A stretch of 64,000 nucleotides of DNA from contig NZ_JAMWEM010000010.1 of NCBI RefSeq assembly GCF_024509525.1, positions 1-64,000 of the forward strand, given 5' to 3'. The position numbers were made by a program, and so were the translations under genes. The stretch's first letter is position 1. Each line of letters begins with the position of its first letter. The notes beneath the pieces were generated by a model. It was not told where the DNA came from, searched no databases, and saw only the letters and a program-made list of their open reading frames with translations. The stretch comes from Streptococcus suis. Lineage in GTDB: Bacteria > Bacillota > Bacilli > Lactobacillales > Streptococcaceae. Shown piece after piece: positions 8,142-17,883 of the stretch.

Positions 8142-8780
8142 ATGACTAAAGGACTACTGATCACATTTGAAGGACCAGATGGAGCTGGAAAAACCTCTGT
8201 CCTACAGGCTTTATTACCTCAGTTGACAGAATTTAATAAAGATGTCGTGAGAACGCGCGAACCTGGTGGAGTTGTTATCGCAGAGGAAATTCGCTCAATC
8301 ATATTAGATCCGAAAAATACAACTATGGATGATAAGACAGAGCTTTTGCTATTTATAGCAGCCCGTCGTCAGCATCTGGTGGAACGGATTTTGTCACCAT
8401 TAGAAGCAGGAAGTCTGGTGATTGTTGATCGGTTTATCGACTCTTCAATAGCCTATCAAGGTTTTGGTCGTGGATTGAGTGTAGCAGATATAAATTGGCT
8501 GAATGATTATGCGACGGATGGTATCAAGCCAGATTTAACATTATACTTTGATATCGATGTCGAAGAAGGGCTGGCTCGAATTGCTCGGAATGCCCAACGT
8601 GATGTCGATCGATTGGATATGGAAAAATTAGAGATGCATCAGCGGGTACGTCAGGGTTATCTGTCTATTTTGGAAGAGGAACCAGATCGTTTGGTCAAAA
8701 TTGATGCAAGTCAGCCCTTAGAAGTGGTGGTAGCAGAGGCATTTGCGGCTATTAAGAAAAAATTGGCGAAAAACGAATGA
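8142..8780 (+). CDS. tmk: Thymidylate kinase
   Basis: A 212-aa enzyme that phosphorylates dTMP to dTDP for DNA synthesis. The P-loop is GPDGAGKT at residues 11-18. [16 protein letters not shown] carries the conserved nucleoside-binding DR motif, and the lid region is rich in arginine ([13 protein letters not shown]). ATG 8142 is chosen because AAGAGGAAG precedes it; earlier in-frame starts would add a non-conserved tail. The gene overlaps holB by four bases (ATGA), and the order tmk-holB-yabA-rsmI is conserved in streptococci, so it heads a replication/translation operon. Confidence 0.95.
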   Translation: MTKGLLITFEGPDGAGKTSVLQALLPQLTEFNKDVVRTREPGGVVIAEEIRSIILDPKNTTMDDKTELLLFIAARRQHLVERILSPLEAGSLVIVDRFIDSSIAYQGFGRGLSVADINWLNDYATDGIKPDLTLYFDIDVEEGLARIARNAQRDVDRLDMEKLEMHQRVRQGYLSILEEEPDRLVKIDASQPLEVVVAEAFAAIKKKLAKNE

Positions 8781-9664
8781 AACAGGAACAATTACAGAAT
8801 TTACAAGCGCAGGTTTTTTCGTATTTTAAAACCGTTTTAGATCAAGATAGACTAGCCCATGCTTATCTTTTTTCAGGAGCTTTTGCTAGTTTTGACATGG
8901 CTGTTTTTCTCAGCCAAGCAATTTTTTGTCAGAATAAGTCAGGGATTTTACCATGCGGGGTGTGTCGAACTTGTTGCTTGATTGAACAGGGTGAGTTTTC
9001 AGATGTGACCATCCTTTCTCCGCAAGGCAATACCATCAAAACAGAGCGTGTGAGAGAACTGGTCAAGGATTTTTCGCAGTCAGGTTATGAGTCGAATAAG
9101 CAAGTTTTTATCATTCGTGATGCTGAAAAAATGCATCCCAATGCTGCTAATGCACTCTTGAAGGTTATAGAAGAGCCACAGAGTGAAAGTTGGATTTTTC
9201 TCTTGACCAATCAAGAAGAATTGGTGTTGCCTACGATAAAAAGTCGAACTCAGATTGTTCGTTTTCCAAAGAATCAAGAGGCCTTGGAGTATTTTTTGGA
9301 GCAGGAAGGTTTGCTTCGCAATCAGGCAACACTGGTTGCTCAGATAGCTTCAAGTATGGAAGAGGCGGCTTATTTGGCTCAAAACAAGTCTTTTTTGGAC
9401 GTGATAGCTGTGATAAAAAAATTTGTAGATCGACTTTTGAATCGTTCAGATGATGCCTATTTACAAGTGGGACAGGTAGTGGCTCTTCTTCCTGAAAAGG
9501 GAGAACAAGGTCGTGTGTTTGACCTAATTAGTCTACTCTTGGTTGATCATTTAGCAGATAGGAATGTGCGGAAGTTGCTCAGCAATTGCGCGCAAGCGAA
9601 AAAGATGTGGCAAGCTAATGTGAGCTTGCAAAATGCGCTAGAATACCTCTGCCTACAAGGCTAG
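8777..9664 (+). CDS. holB: DNA polymerase III subunit delta'
   Basis: A 295-aa clamp-loader subunit. It shares the RuvB/DnaX-like fold but lacks a functional P-loop, as is usual for delta'. A zinc-binding cysteine cluster is visible ([17 protein letters not shown], residues about 52-68), and the sensor region [22 protein letters not shown] (partly quoted: [12 protein letters not shown]) is characteristic. The start codon overlaps the tmk stop. It works with HolA (encoded at 62.3 kb) and DnaX to load the beta clamp. Confidence 0.94.
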   Translation: MKQEQLQNLQAQVFSYFKTVLDQDRLAHAYLFSGAFASFDMAVFLSQAIFCQNKSGILPCGVCRTCCLIEQGEFSDVTILSPQGNTIKTERVRELVKDFSQSGYESNKQVFIIRDAEKMHPNAANALLKVIEEPQSESWIFLLTNQEELVLPTIKSRTQIVRFPKNQEALEYFLEQEGLLRNQATLVAQIASSMEEAAYLAQNKSFLDVIAVIKKFVDRLLNRSDDAYLQVGQVVALLPEKGEQGRVFDLISLLLVDHLADRNVRKLLSNCAQAKKMWQANVSLQNALEYLCLQG

Positions 9665-9676
9665 AAAGGAATGAGT

Positions 9677-9994
9677 ATGGATAAGAAAGAGATTTTTGAT
9701 GCTTTAGACGATTTTTCACAGAATCTGCTAATGACATTGGCTGAGGTTGAAGCAGTAAAAAAACATTTGCAGGGTGTTATTGATGAAAATACGGCACTTC
9801 GTCTGGAAAACTCTAAGTTGCGTGAACGCTTAGAAAAAGAAGAGAAGAGCAATGTTAAAACGTCCAATTTTGGTAAGGAAAATCTAGAAAAAATTTACGA
9901 AGATGGTTTTCATATTTGTACCTATGAGTATGGTAAGCGCAGGGAACAGGATGGTCCTTGTATGTTCTGTTTAGAATTATTGAATCGAGACTAG
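9677..9994 (+). CDS. yabA: Replication initiation control protein YabA
   Basis: A 105-aa protein with an N-terminal leucine-rich coiled coil ([19 protein letters not shown]) and a C-terminal zinc motif, [20 protein letters not shown], with one His and three Cys. YabA binds DnaA and DnaN and limits over-initiation at oriC. ATG 9677 is preferred because streptococcal orthologues begin MDKKE and AAAGGA is at proper distance. The upstream ATG at 9671 touches the ribosome-binding site. Confidence 0.95.
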   Translation: MDKKEIFDALDDFSQNLLMTLAEVEAVKKHLQGVIDENTALRLENSKLRERLEKEEKSNVKTSNFGKENLEKIYEDGFHICTYEYGKRREQDGPCMFCLELLNRD

Positions 9995-9995
9995 T

Positions 9996-10862
9996 ATGCA
10001 ACTACAGAAATCATTCAGAGAAAACAGGGGTTATGGCACGCTTTATCTGGTGCCAACCCCCATTGGCAACCTGCAGGATATGACCTTTCGAGCGATTGAG
10101 GTGCTGAAAGAGGTGGATGTGATCGCGGCGGAGGATACTCGTAACACAGGGATTCTACTCAAGCACTTCGGAATTGAAACCAGGCAGACTTCTTTTCATG
10201 AACACAATGCTTTTGATAAGATTCCAAGTCTGATTAGCTTACTCAAGTCGGGGAACTCTATTGCACAGGTATCTGATGCAGGATTACCATCTATTTCTGA
10301 CCCGGGGCATGACTTAGTGCGTGCAGCGATAGCTGAAAATATTCCTGTTGTTGCTCTCCCAGGTGCGTCCGCAGGAATTACAGCCTTGATTGCCTCTGGC
10401 TTGGCACCGCAACCACATATTTTCTACGGATTTTTACCACGTAAAGCAGGGCAACAAAAGGAATTCTTCCAGGCTAAGCTAGCCTATCCTGAAACCCAGA
10501 TTTTCTATGAGTCACCCTATCGGGTAGCCGATACACTGAAAAATATGCTGTCAATCTACGGCGACCGTCAGGTGACCGTTGTAAGGGAATTGACCAAGCT
10601 CTATGAAGAATACCAGCGAGGTAGCATTTCAGAAATAGTAGCCTATTTAGAAGATCATGCTCTCAAGGGGGAATGTCTGATTATTGTGGCAGGTGCTTCT
10701 GAAGAAGACTTGGTTGAGTCAGTGAAAGAAGTGGACCTGATTGCCCAAGTAGAAGAGCGAATTGCAGCAGGCCTCAAGCCTAACCAGGCTATCAAAGAAG
10801 TCGCCAAAACCTTCCAACTCAAAAAGCAGGAAGTATACGATGTTTATCATGGACTAGGCTAA
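9996..10862 (+). CDS. rsmI: 16S rRNA (cytidine1402-2'-O)-methyltransferase
   Basis: A 288-aa SAM-dependent enzyme of the tetrapyrrole-methylase fold that modifies C1402 in the decoding centre of 16S rRNA. Family landmarks are [15 protein letters not shown] near the N-terminus, [14 protein letters not shown], the [12 protein letters not shown] loop and [18 protein letters not shown]. It begins two bases after the yabA stop and is the last gene of the tmk operon. Confidence 0.95.
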   Translation: MQLQKSFRENRGYGTLYLVPTPIGNLQDMTFRAIEVLKEVDVIAAEDTRNTGILLKHFGIETRQTSFHEHNAFDKIPSLISLLKSGNSIAQVSDAGLPSISDPGHDLVRAAIAENIPVVALPGASAGITALIASGLAPQPHIFYGFLPRKAGQQKEFFQAKLAYPETQIFYESPYRVADTLKNMLSIYGDRQVTVVRELTKLYEEYQRGSISEIVAYLEDHALKGECLIIVAGASEEDLVESVKEVDLIAQVEERIAAGLKPNQAIKEVAKTFQLKKQEVYDVYHGLG

Positions 10863-10944
10863 TGCTTGGTCTTTTTGGTTTTCAGGTATTTTCCGTACCT
10901 TTTCTGAGAACTCGGCATATTTTATGGAATAGTCTGAATATTTG

Positions 10945-10953
10945 TGATATAAT
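10945..10953 (+). promoter_or_regulatory. Extended -10 promoter of serC
   Basis: TGATATAAT, with the -10 hexamer at 10948-10953 and no clear -35. GGAGGG precedes the ATG at 10982. Confidence 0.65.
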
Positions 10954-10981
10954 GAACATATTACATTTTTGGAGGGATTTT

Positions 10982-12073
10982 ATGACAATCTACAACTTCT
11001 CTGCAGGTCCTGCAGTATTGCCAAAACCAGTGCTTGAACGTGCCCAAGCTGAATTCTTGGACTACAATGGTTCGGGAATGAGTGTTTTGGAGATGTCCCA
11101 TCGCTCCAAGGACTTCGATGATATTATTAAAGGTGCTGAAGCGACCCTACGTGAATTGATGGCTATTCCTGATAACTACAAGGTGTTGTTCTTACAAGGT
11201 GGAGCATCTTTAGAATTTACCATGATTCCTCTCAACTTTGCCCAAGGTAAAAAAGCTTACTATCTTGTCGGTGGCTCATGGGGTAAAAAAGCCTATACTG
11301 AGGCTGTGAAGCTGTCTAAAACAATTGACTTTGAACCAATCTTGCTTGGCTCTACAGAAGATATCACCTATGCAGAATTGCCAACCTTTGATAAAAACGA
11401 TATCGATCCAAACGCTGCCTATGTACATTTGACAACCAACAATACCATTGAAGGTACAGCTGTCTATGACATTCCAGATACCAACGGTGTGCCAGTTATT
11501 GGTGATATGTCTTCAAACATCTTGGCGGCTCGCTACAATGTGGAAGATTTTGCCATGATTTATGCAGGTGCTCAGAAGAACATTGGTCCAGCTGGAGTAA
11601 CAGTTGTCATTGTGCGTGAGGATTTCCTCAACGACCAACCAATGCTTTCAAGCATGTTGGATTACCGTATTCAAGCAGAAAATGACTCACTCTACAATAC
11701 ACCGCCAGCTTACTCTATCTACATTTCTAAACTTGTCTTTGAATGGGTCAAGGAAATCGGTGGTGTGGACGAAATGGAAAAAATCAACCGTGAAAAGTCT
11801 GGCTTGCTTTATGACTACATTGATCAGTCTAATTTCTACAAAAACCCAGTTCGGAAAAAAGAAGAGCGCTCAGTAGCGAACATTCCTTTTGTCTCACCAA
11901 GTGAAGAATTAGATGCTAAATTTGTCAAAGAAGCAACAGCAGCTGGTTTTAAAAACATCAAAGGTCACCGTTCAGTAGGTGGGATGCGGGCGTCGCTCTA
12001 TAATGCTTTCCCACGTCAAGGTGTGGTTGAATTGATTGAATTCATGAAAAAATTTGCAGCGGAGAATGCTTAA
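10982..12073 (+). CDS. serC: Phosphoserine aminotransferase
   Basis: A 363-aa PLP enzyme converting 3-phosphohydroxypyruvate and glutamate to phosphoserine, step two of serine biosynthesis. It begins [17 protein letters not shown], the family signature. The PLP lysine lies in [12 protein letters not shown] (about residue 196). The C-terminal [15 protein letters not shown] closes the active site. The ATG at 10982 follows GGAGGGATTTT; in-frame sequence upstream is not conserved. It overlaps the next gene by one base, and serA lies just downstream, so the pathway is clustered. Confidence 0.96.
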   Translation: MTIYNFSAGPAVLPKPVLERAQAEFLDYNGSGMSVLEMSHRSKDFDDIIKGAEATLRELMAIPDNYKVLFLQGGASLEFTMIPLNFAQGKKAYYLVGGSWGKKAYTEAVKLSKTIDFEPILLGSTEDITYAELPTFDKNDIDPNAAYVHLTTNNTIEGTAVYDIPDTNGVPVIGDMSSNILAARYNVEDFAMIYAGAQKNIGPAGVTVVIVREDFLNDQPMLSSMLDYRIQAENDSLYNTPPAYSIYISKLVFEWVKEIGGVDEMEKINREKSGLLYDYIDQSNFYKNPVRKKEERSVANIPFVSPSEELDAKFVKEATAAGFKNIKGHRSVGGMRASLYNAFPRQGVVELIEFMKKFAAENA

Positions 12074-12630
12074 TGGAAATTAGATTAGCACATCCAAATG
12101 AGATGGAGGCTATTGTCGATATTCTTGAAGATGCTCGTGCATTTCTAGCAACCTCCGGTATCAATCAATGGCAGGGAGAGTATCCAAATAAAGAGGATAT
12201 CTTTGATGACATTCTTTCTGGCAGAGGTTACGTTGGTCTAGTTGACGGTAAGGTGGCAGCTTATGCCGCCGTTCATCGTGGTCAAGAAGCAGAATATGAG
12301 GCCATATATGAAGGAAAATGGCAGCATAATCATCCTGTATATACAACATTTCATAGAATTGCAGCAGCTGACGAATTTCGTGGTCAAGGAATCATACAAA
12401 CGTTTTTGCAAGGTTTAATTGAAGGTCAAAAAGGACCGGATTTCCGCTGTGATACCCACGAGCAGAATAAGACAATGCAGCACATTCTAAAAAAATTAGG
12501 CTATGTCTATTGTGGTAAAGTCCCAATAGATGGAGAACGTCTAGCCTATCAAAAAATCAAGCAAAAGAGCGAGCGGAGTCTTTACCAGGAAATCAGTGAA
12601 GACGATCGTTGGTTACTCGGAAATAATTAA
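12073..12630 (+). CDS. GNAT family N-acetyltransferase
   Basis: A 185-aa protein with the acetyl-CoA binding motif R-G-Q-G-I in ADEFRGQGIIQTFLQ (residues about 97-111), followed by the C-terminal strand RCDTHEQNKTMQHILKKLGY (partly quoted: THEQNKTMQHILKKLGY). Its substrate is unknown. It is sandwiched between serC and serA, with a one-base overlap to serC, so it is co-transcribed with serine biosynthesis; the same order is common in streptococci. A terminator follows. Confidence 0.88.
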   Translation: MEIRLAHPNEMEAIVDILEDARAFLATSGINQWQGEYPNKEDIFDDILSGRGYVGLVDGKVAAYAAVHRGQEAEYEAIYEGKWQHNHPVYTTFHRIAAADEFRGQGIIQTFLQGLIEGQKGPDFRCDTHEQNKTMQHILKKLGYVYCGKVPIDGERLAYQKIKQKSERSLYQEISEDDRWLLGNN

Positions 12631-12644
12631 TAAATAAAGAAAGT

Positions 12645-12670
12645 CAGGCGGCAGCTATTCCGCCTTTTTA
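12645..12670 (+). terminator. Intrinsic terminator between the acetyltransferase and serA
   Basis: AGGCGG / CCGCCT stem with an 8-base loop, then TTTTTAGG. It lies only about 15 bp before serA, so it may partly separate serA expression from serC or act as an attenuator. Confidence 0.65.
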
Positions 12671-12681
12671 GGTAAAAATAA

Positions 12682-13863
12682 ATGGTATTTAGCGTACGTA
12701 CGTTTAACAATATTAACCAAGTTGGTTTGAAGGAATTGGGCAATAAATTCCAGATTGACGGAGATCATGCAGCAAATCCAGATGCCTTTATCATCCGTTC
12801 TGAAAACTTGCATGGCTTTGATTTTCCCGAAAATCTGAAAGCCATTGCCCGTGCAGGAGCAGGGACTAATAACATTCCTATTGAGAAAGCTACTGAGAAA
12901 GGGATCGTGGTCTTCAATACTCCAGGAGCCAATGCAAATGCCGTAAAAGAAGCGGTTATTGCCTCTATCCTTTTGTCTGCCCGTGACTATATCGGAGCGA
13001 CTGCATGGGCAAATACATTGTCAGGAGATGATGTACCTAAGCAGGTTGAAGCAGGTAAGAAGCAGTTTGCCGGGACAGAAATTTCAGGTAAGACTCTTGG
13101 TGTTATCGGACTTGGTGCTATCGGTGCGCGTATTGCCAACGATGCCCGCCGTTTGGGAATGAATGTTCTCGGTTACGACCCTTATGTGTCGATTGAAACG
13201 GCTTGGAGCATTTCCAGTCATGTCAAACGTGTGGATGACTTGAAAGAAATCTTTAGCAACGCTGACTATATCACAGTCCATGTTCCTTTGACAGACAAGA
13301 CCCGTGATTTGTTCAATGCGGACAGTTTTGGCCAAATGAAGAAAGGCACAACCTTGATAAACTTTGCCCGCGGGGAACTGGTTAATAATGCTGATTTGTT
13401 TGAAGCAATTGAGACAGGAGTTATCAAGAACTATATCACGGATTTTGGGACAGAAGAAGTGCTCAACAAAGACAATATTATTGTCTTCCCACACGTTGGT
13501 GGCTCAACAGAAGAAGCGGAGCTTAACTGTGCCATTGCGGCTGGTCAGACCATTCGTCGTTTTATGGAGACTGGTGAAATCATCAACTCAGTCAATTTCC
13601 CAAATGTCAAACAGTTCTTGGATGCTCCCTATCGGATTACTCTCATCAACAAAAACATTCCAAACATGGTGGCAAAAATCACCACAGCCGTGTCTGAATT
13701 AGGCATCAACATTGACAATATTATCAACAAGTCAAAAGGTGACTATGCTTATACCTTGTTAGACTTGGATGAAGCGGATAAAGTGAAAATTGAGCAGTTG
13801 GTTGCTAAATTTGAAGCGACCGATGCGATTGTCAAGGTTCGTGTTATCCAAAATAAAAACTAG
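12682..13863 (+). CDS. serA: D-3-phosphoglycerate dehydrogenase
   Basis: A 393-aa NAD-dependent dehydrogenase, first step of serine biosynthesis. The NAD fold has GVIGLGAIGARIA near residue 139. The catalytic Arg/Glu/His set is in NFARGELVNN, and HVGGSTEEAELN holds the active-site histidine. The last 75 residues form an ACT domain (ITLINKNIPNMVAKITTAV), where serine feedback is known to act in some family members. There is no long intervening domain, so this is the short type. The ribosome-binding site is weak (TAGGTAAA). ogt follows after two bases. Confidence 0.95.
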   Translation: MVFSVRTFNNINQVGLKELGNKFQIDGDHAANPDAFIIRSENLHGFDFPENLKAIARAGAGTNNIPIEKATEKGIVVFNTPGANANAVKEAVIASILLSARDYIGATAWANTLSGDDVPKQVEAGKKQFAGTEISGKTLGVIGLGAIGARIANDARRLGMNVLGYDPYVSIETAWSISSHVKRVDDLKEIFSNADYITVHVPLTDKTRDLFNADSFGQMKKGTTLINFARGELVNNADLFEAIETGVIKNYITDFGTEEVLNKDNIIVFPHVGGSTEEAELNCAIAAGQTIRRFMETGEIINSVNFPNVKQFLDAPYRITLINKNIPNMVAKITTAVSELGINIDNIINKSKGDYAYTLLDLDEADKVKIEQLVAKFEATDAIVKVRVIQNKN

Positions 13864-13864
13864 T

Positions 13865-14371
13865 ATGTATGTGAAAACGATCTATCAAAGTCCACTTGGA
13901 CCTATGTCTCTTGTTGCTAGTGATAGGGGCTTGCGAGGAGCTTGGTTTGAGGACCAAAAGTATTTTGAACGAGGACTAAGAGAAGAACCAGTTCTAGGCT
14001 CGCACCCTATTTTAGACCAGACCAGTCTCTTGTTGGATGCTTATTTTTCAGGTCAAGATGTGGATTTTACTAGCCTGCCTCTTGAAGCTATTGGAACAGA
14101 ATTTCAGGAAAAAGTCTGGGCTTTATTGAAAGAAATCCCTCATGGTCAGACGACTAGCTATGGGCAACTTGCCCAGCAACTGGGAGTCTGTTCTGGTCAG
14201 GCAGTAGGAGGTGCAGTTGGGCGTAATCCTTATTCTATTATTGTTCCTTGTCACCGAGTTCTCAATCAGAAAGGACAGTTGACAGGTTATGCTGGAGGAC
14301 TGGATAAAAAAATCTGGCTCTTGCGACATGAGAATCCAGAATTTGAGGTGAAAGATGATTTTATTTTATGA
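13865..14371 (+). CDS. ogt: Methylated-DNA-[protein]-cysteine S-methyltransferase
   Basis: A 168-aa suicide repair protein that moves the alkyl group from O6-alkylguanine onto its own cysteine. The acceptor motif IVPCHRVLNQKG is present (Cys near residue 122). The helix-turn-helix segment IPHGQTTSYGQLAQQLG precedes it and binds DNA. ATG 13865 directly follows the serA stop with no strong ribosome-binding site, so translation is probably coupled. It overlaps the next gene by 17 bases. Confidence 0.93.
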   Translation: MYVKTIYQSPLGPMSLVASDRGLRGAWFEDQKYFERGLREEPVLGSHPILDQTSLLLDAYFSGQDVDFTSLPLEAIGTEFQEKVWALLKEIPHGQTTSYGQLAQQLGVCSGQAVGGAVGRNPYSIIVPCHRVLNQKGQLTGYAGGLDKKIWLLRHENPEFEVKDDFIL

Positions 14372-14708
14372 GTATCCAAAATGTTCGACTTGTCGGGCAG
14401 CAAAAGCAGAGCTGAAGAGTTTGGGCTTGGAATTTGAAGCTATTGACATTAAGTCAACACCGCCTAGTGCTGAAGAGCTCAAATCTTGGATGGAAGCAAC
14501 AGGTTTAGACTTGAAAAAGTATTTCAATACTTCTGGGAATAGTTACCGCGAACTTGGTCTGAAGGATAAATTTGACAGTTTGACGGTGGATCAAGCATTA
14601 GACTTATTAGCTAATGATGGTATGTTGATTAAGCGTCCATTACTTATTCAAGATGGGAAAATCTTACAGATTGGCTATCGCACAAAATATGAAAATCTCG
14701 GCTTATAA
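14355..14708 (+). CDS. ArsC/Spx-family thioredoxin-fold protein
   Basis: A 117-aa protein beginning ILFYEYPKCSTCRAAKAEL, with a CxxC pair (C10, C13) as in the arsenate reductase/Spx superfamily. KYFNTSGNSYRELGLKDKF and the later LIKRPLLIQ match YffB/ArsC-type reductases more than Spx. True arsenate reduction is not implied. GAGGTGAAAG gives the ribosome-binding site within the end of ogt. Confidence 0.85.
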   Translation: MILFYEYPKCSTCRAAKAELKSLGLEFEAIDIKSTPPSAEELKSWMEATGLDLKKYFNTSGNSYRELGLKDKFDSLTVDQALDLLANDGMLIKRPLLIQDGKILQIGYRTKYENLGL

Positions 14709-14722
14709 GGTCGGGATTTTTT
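14693..14722 (+). terminator. Intrinsic terminator overlapping the gene end
   Basis: AAATCTCG / CGGGATTT with a TTTT tail. The first arm includes the last codons of the ArsC-like gene. Confidence 0.65.
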
Positions 14723-14793
14723 GATGTTTATGCGAATATTCTAGAAAGCTTATTCTACCGTGATGTATTCATGTTTCAAAAATTTTCCCCAAA

Positions 14794-15021
14794 AGAAAGG
14801 GAGTGAGAAAGAACTCCATTTGTCCAAAAAGAGTTCGTCTTCTCACCCCCGCACAGTTGATTAGGTCAGATTTGGAGTGTGAAATACGAATTGCTGAGAT
14901 TTGCTTCGCAAATCCTATCTCCAACCTTTAACAGTCCACTGGACTGTTAAACCCAATCAACCACTGCGCTGAGATTTTGACACGAACTCTGAGAAGCGAA
15001 GCTGGACTTTTCGCCCAGCCT
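14794..15021 (-). repeat. Dispersed intergenic repeat, copy 1
   Basis: Non-coding sequence of about 230 bp with several short palindromes, for example TTAACAGTCCACTGGACTGTTAA (an imperfect 23-bp palindrome at about 14929-14951) and GATTTGCTTCGCAAATC. Read on the minus strand it shares TCTCAGCGCAGTGGTTGATT, ACACTCCAAATCTG and TGCGGGGGTG, in the same order, with 60,580-60,780. It is therefore a member of a dispersed, hairpin-rich intergenic repeat family. Confidence 0.7.
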
Positions 15022-15852
15022 CTATGGGAAATCAATTTCCATGACAATCGGTGTATGGTCTTGGCGAGCACCGGAGTCAATCATAGCTGACTTGGTCACC
15101 TTGTCAGCGATACGGTCGCTGACCAACCAGTAGTCGATTCTCCATCCTGTGTTGTTGATTTTGCTGGTGCGGCTGCGTTGTGCCCACCAAGTATAGGCGT
15201 TGAGAACATCCCCATGCAAGTGGCGGAAGGTGTCTGTGAAGCCCTTGGCTAGCAAGTTTGTAAAACCTTCACGCTCCTCATCTGTAAATCCTGGAGACTG
15301 GCGGTTGCTGGCTGGGTTAGCCAGGTCGATCTCCTTGTGAGCAACGTTGTAATCACCTGTGGCTAAGACAGGCTTTTGGCTGTCAAGCTGTGATAGGTAT
15401 TCGGCATACTGCACGTCCCAGATTTGGCGGTCTGAGAGTCTCTTCAAGCCATCGCCAGCATTTGGCGTATAAACCTGGGTAACATAGAAGTCATCAAACT
15501 CCAGCGTGATGATGCGTCCTTCAGAGTCCATAGTAGTTGGCGCACCAATCTCAGGGAAGGTTATGGTTGGTGTTAGGTGATTTTTATAGAGGAAGAGGGT
15601 CCCAGCATAGCCTTTGCGAGCTGGTTCTACAGATGAACGCCAGGTATTGGCATATCCAGGGAAGTAGCTTTCCAAAATTTCTAGATGCTTTTTAGTCGGT
15701 CCCTTATCTGACAATTTTGTTTCCTGAATGGCGATAATATCAGCGTCTTCTGTCACAAGTGTATTGATGACTGCGCGTGATAATAGGGCGCGAGGAGACT
15801 CTGCTGTCAGAGCAGCATTGAGGGAATCAATGTTCCAAGAAATGAGTTTCAT
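15022..15852 (-). CDS. exoA: Exodeoxyribonuclease III (AP endonuclease)
   Basis: A 276-aa Mg-dependent enzyme of the endonuclease/exonuclease/phosphatase fold that repairs abasic sites. It begins MKLISWNIDSLNAAL. Catalytic landmarks are IIAIQETKLSD, GYAGTLFLYKN, VLATGDYNVAHKEIDLANP and RIDYWLVSDRI, ending with DHTPIVMEIDFP. ATG 15852 follows AGGAAAC; earlier in-frame codons are not conserved. It is divergent from the next gene. Confidence 0.95.
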   Translation of the reverse strand: MKLISWNIDSLNAALTAESPRALLSRAVINTLVTEDADIIAIQETKLSDKGPTKKHLEILESYFPGYANTWRSSVEPARKGYAGTLFLYKNHLTPTITFPEIGAPTTMDSEGRIITLEFDDFYVTQVYTPNAGDGLKRLSDRQIWDVQYAEYLSQLDSQKPVLATGDYNVAHKEIDLANPASNRQSPGFTDEEREGFTNLLAKGFTDTFRHLHGDVLNAYTWWAQRSRTSKINNTGWRIDYWLVSDRIADKVTKSAMIDSGARQDHTPIVMEIDFP

Positions 15853-16008
15853 ATAGTTTCCTTTTCTAGTTTTATCGTGTTTCATTATACCAAAAAACCT
15901 CCCCTCTAGCGAATGACGGAACTTAAAAAATTTTTTCCATTTTTTGTGTTACAGTATTAAAAGTATGGTACAATAGAGACAAATATATCTTTGCTTACGG
16001 AGGTTATT

Positions 16009-17667
16009 ATGAAAAGAAAACTGATTGGTTTCGCCTGGATGGCTCTCATTCTCGAAATGATGGTCTACTACTGGTATCAGTTGCCAGCTATCAATGTGTT
16101 TAGTTTGGGTTTCTGGGTTTTCGTTCTGCAATCGACAGCCTTGGCCTGGTTGATTTTACTCTTTAGCAATCCTGCAGGCCTTATCCAACAAGCGACCAAA
16201 ATCACAGGCCGACAGCGTCAGGTGACAACATACAATATCAATCCTAAACTGCCTGCCTTTCTTAGTTGGACTGGTCGCCTTTGGCTCTTGGTGGTTCTTG
16301 CCTTGGTTGGACTGGGCATTTTCAACTCTCCTATCTTTCGAGCTAAAGATTATGCGGCGGTCATTTCAGTAACGGATGCGGATTTCAAGTCGGATTTCCC
16401 TGAAACAGATATTTCCAAGCTGGCTCTTTTGGACCGTGCTTCGGCTGAGAAAATCGGTGACACCTATCTTGGCACCATCGACAAGGTTTCCCAGTTCGGC
16501 ATTTCGGATGATTACCGTCAGATTACCATCGGTCAGCAACCTTTCCGTGTGTCGCCCTTGGAGTATAAGTCTTTTTGGAAATGGCTGAGCAACCACCAAG
16601 ACGGGATTGGCTACTATGTTAAGGTCAATCAGACGACAGGGAAAGCTGAGCTTGCCAAGCTGAGCAAGTCCATGCATTACTCAGATTCCGAGTATTTGCT
16701 CAATGATACCATGCGTCATCTCCGCCTTCAATACCCAACAACCATTTTTGGGAAACCGTCCTTTGAAGTGGACGACCAAGGCAATCCTTACTACATCGCA
16801 ACGACCTACCAGCCAAAATTTGGTCTGTCTTCCAATGACCCGACAGGTGCCATTGTCTTGGATGCAGTGACAGGGGAGAGCAAGGAGTACAGTCTGGCAG
16901 ATATTCCTGAATGGGTGGACCGTGTCTACTCAGCGAGTAATGTTATCAGCCGTGTCGATGACCATTACACCTACCAAAATGGATTCTGGAATACCATTTT
17001 CAGCCAAACAGGTGTCAAACACACAACGGATAGCTACAACTACATTTCCATCGGTTCTGATATTTACCTTTACACAGGAATTACCTCGGCTACAGCAGAT
17101 TCATCCAACCTTGGATTTATTCTGGTTAATATGCGGACCCGTGAAATCACCAATTACAAACTAGCTTCTGCAACGGAAACGGCCGCCCAAGAATCAGCAG
17201 AAGGAGAAGTACAGGAAAAGGGCTATCAGGCAACAGCACCAAGTCTGGTCAAGCTAGCAGACACAGCCTACTATCTGGTTTCTCTCAAAGATGATGCTGG
17301 TTTGGTCAAATCCTATGCCCTGGTCGATGCGGAAGATTACCAGCAAGTGACAGTCAACAATGACGTTGCCAATCTGATTTCACAGGTTACTGGTACAGAT
17401 GCATCAAGCCTAGCAGGATTGACTGTGACCGGAACTGGTGAGACTAACGAAGAATCGGAAGTCATTTCTGGTAAGGTAGAAGCCTTGGCTAGCCAGATGA
17501 TTGCCGGCTCAACAGTCTACTATATCCAATCAGAAGGTCAGATTTACAAGGTCAAGGCAACAGAAGACAGTACGGACAGCTTGCCATTTATCAAGGTAGG
17601 AGACAGCTTTACAGGTCAATTGGATAAGAATAATTACCTGAAAAAATTCACAATTATTGCCGAATAA
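16009..17667 (+). CDS. Conserved membrane-anchored protein of unknown function
   Basis: A 552-aa protein. The first 110 residues hold three hydrophobic helices (FAWMALILEMMVYYW, FWVFVLQSTALAWLILLF, LWLLVVLALVGLGIF). A large domain of about 440 residues, rich in beta-type segments and acidic residues, probably lies outside the membrane. I recognise it only as a conserved hypothetical of Firmicutes. Repeated stretches such as YYIATTYQPKFGL and LGFILVNMRTREITNY suggest a propeller or lipoprotein-like fold, but that is a guess. ACGGAGG precedes ATG 16009. A promoter with TACAAT at about 15967 drives it alone. Confidence 0.75.
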   Translation: MKRKLIGFAWMALILEMMVYYWYQLPAINVFSLGFWVFVLQSTALAWLILLFSNPAGLIQQATKITGRQRQVTTYNINPKLPAFLSWTGRLWLLVVLALVGLGIFNSPIFRAKDYAAVISVTDADFKSDFPETDISKLALLDRASAEKIGDTYLGTIDKVSQFGISDDYRQITIGQQPFRVSPLEYKSFWKWLSNHQDGIGYYVKVNQTTGKAELAKLSKSMHYSDSEYLLNDTMRHLRLQYPTTIFGKPSFEVDDQGNPYYIATTYQPKFGLSSNDPTGAIVLDAVTGESKEYSLADIPEWVDRVYSASNVISRVDDHYTYQNGFWNTIFSQTGVKHTTDSYNYISIGSDIYLYTGITSATADSSNLGFILVNMRTREITNYKLASATETAAQESAEGEVQEKGYQATAPSLVKLADTAYYLVSLKDDAGLVKSYALVDAEDYQQVTVNNDVANLISQVTGTDASSLAGLTVTGTGETNEESEVISGKVEALASQMIAGSTVYYIQSEGQIYKVKATEDSTDSLPFIKVGDSFTGQLDKNNYLKKFTIIAE

Positions 17668-17674
17668 TTTCAGA

Positions 17675-17714
17675 AAAGAGCAGTAAATTTTTCCTGAATT
17701 GTACTGCTCTTTTT
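17675..17714 (+). terminator. Intrinsic terminator
   Basis: AAAGAGCAGTA / TACTGCTCTTT stem with T-rich tail, after the membrane protein gene. Confidence 0.8.
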
Positions 17715-17883
17715 ATGTTTGTTCGTGACAGGATAAAAAATCCATAATAAAACATTGTCGTCAGTTTCTAGTGGCTAACAATGTTTTGGGTTAGTCAGAG
17801 TGTATCATAGTCTCTTATGGAAAACTAGACATTCCGAAGACGATTGTGATAAAATGATACAAAAGTAGAATAGGAGACTATGC

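Noticed and set aside
13084..13494. 136-codon minus-strand frame opposite serA
   Set aside because: Antisense to a conserved enzyme, with no promoter or ribosome-binding site.
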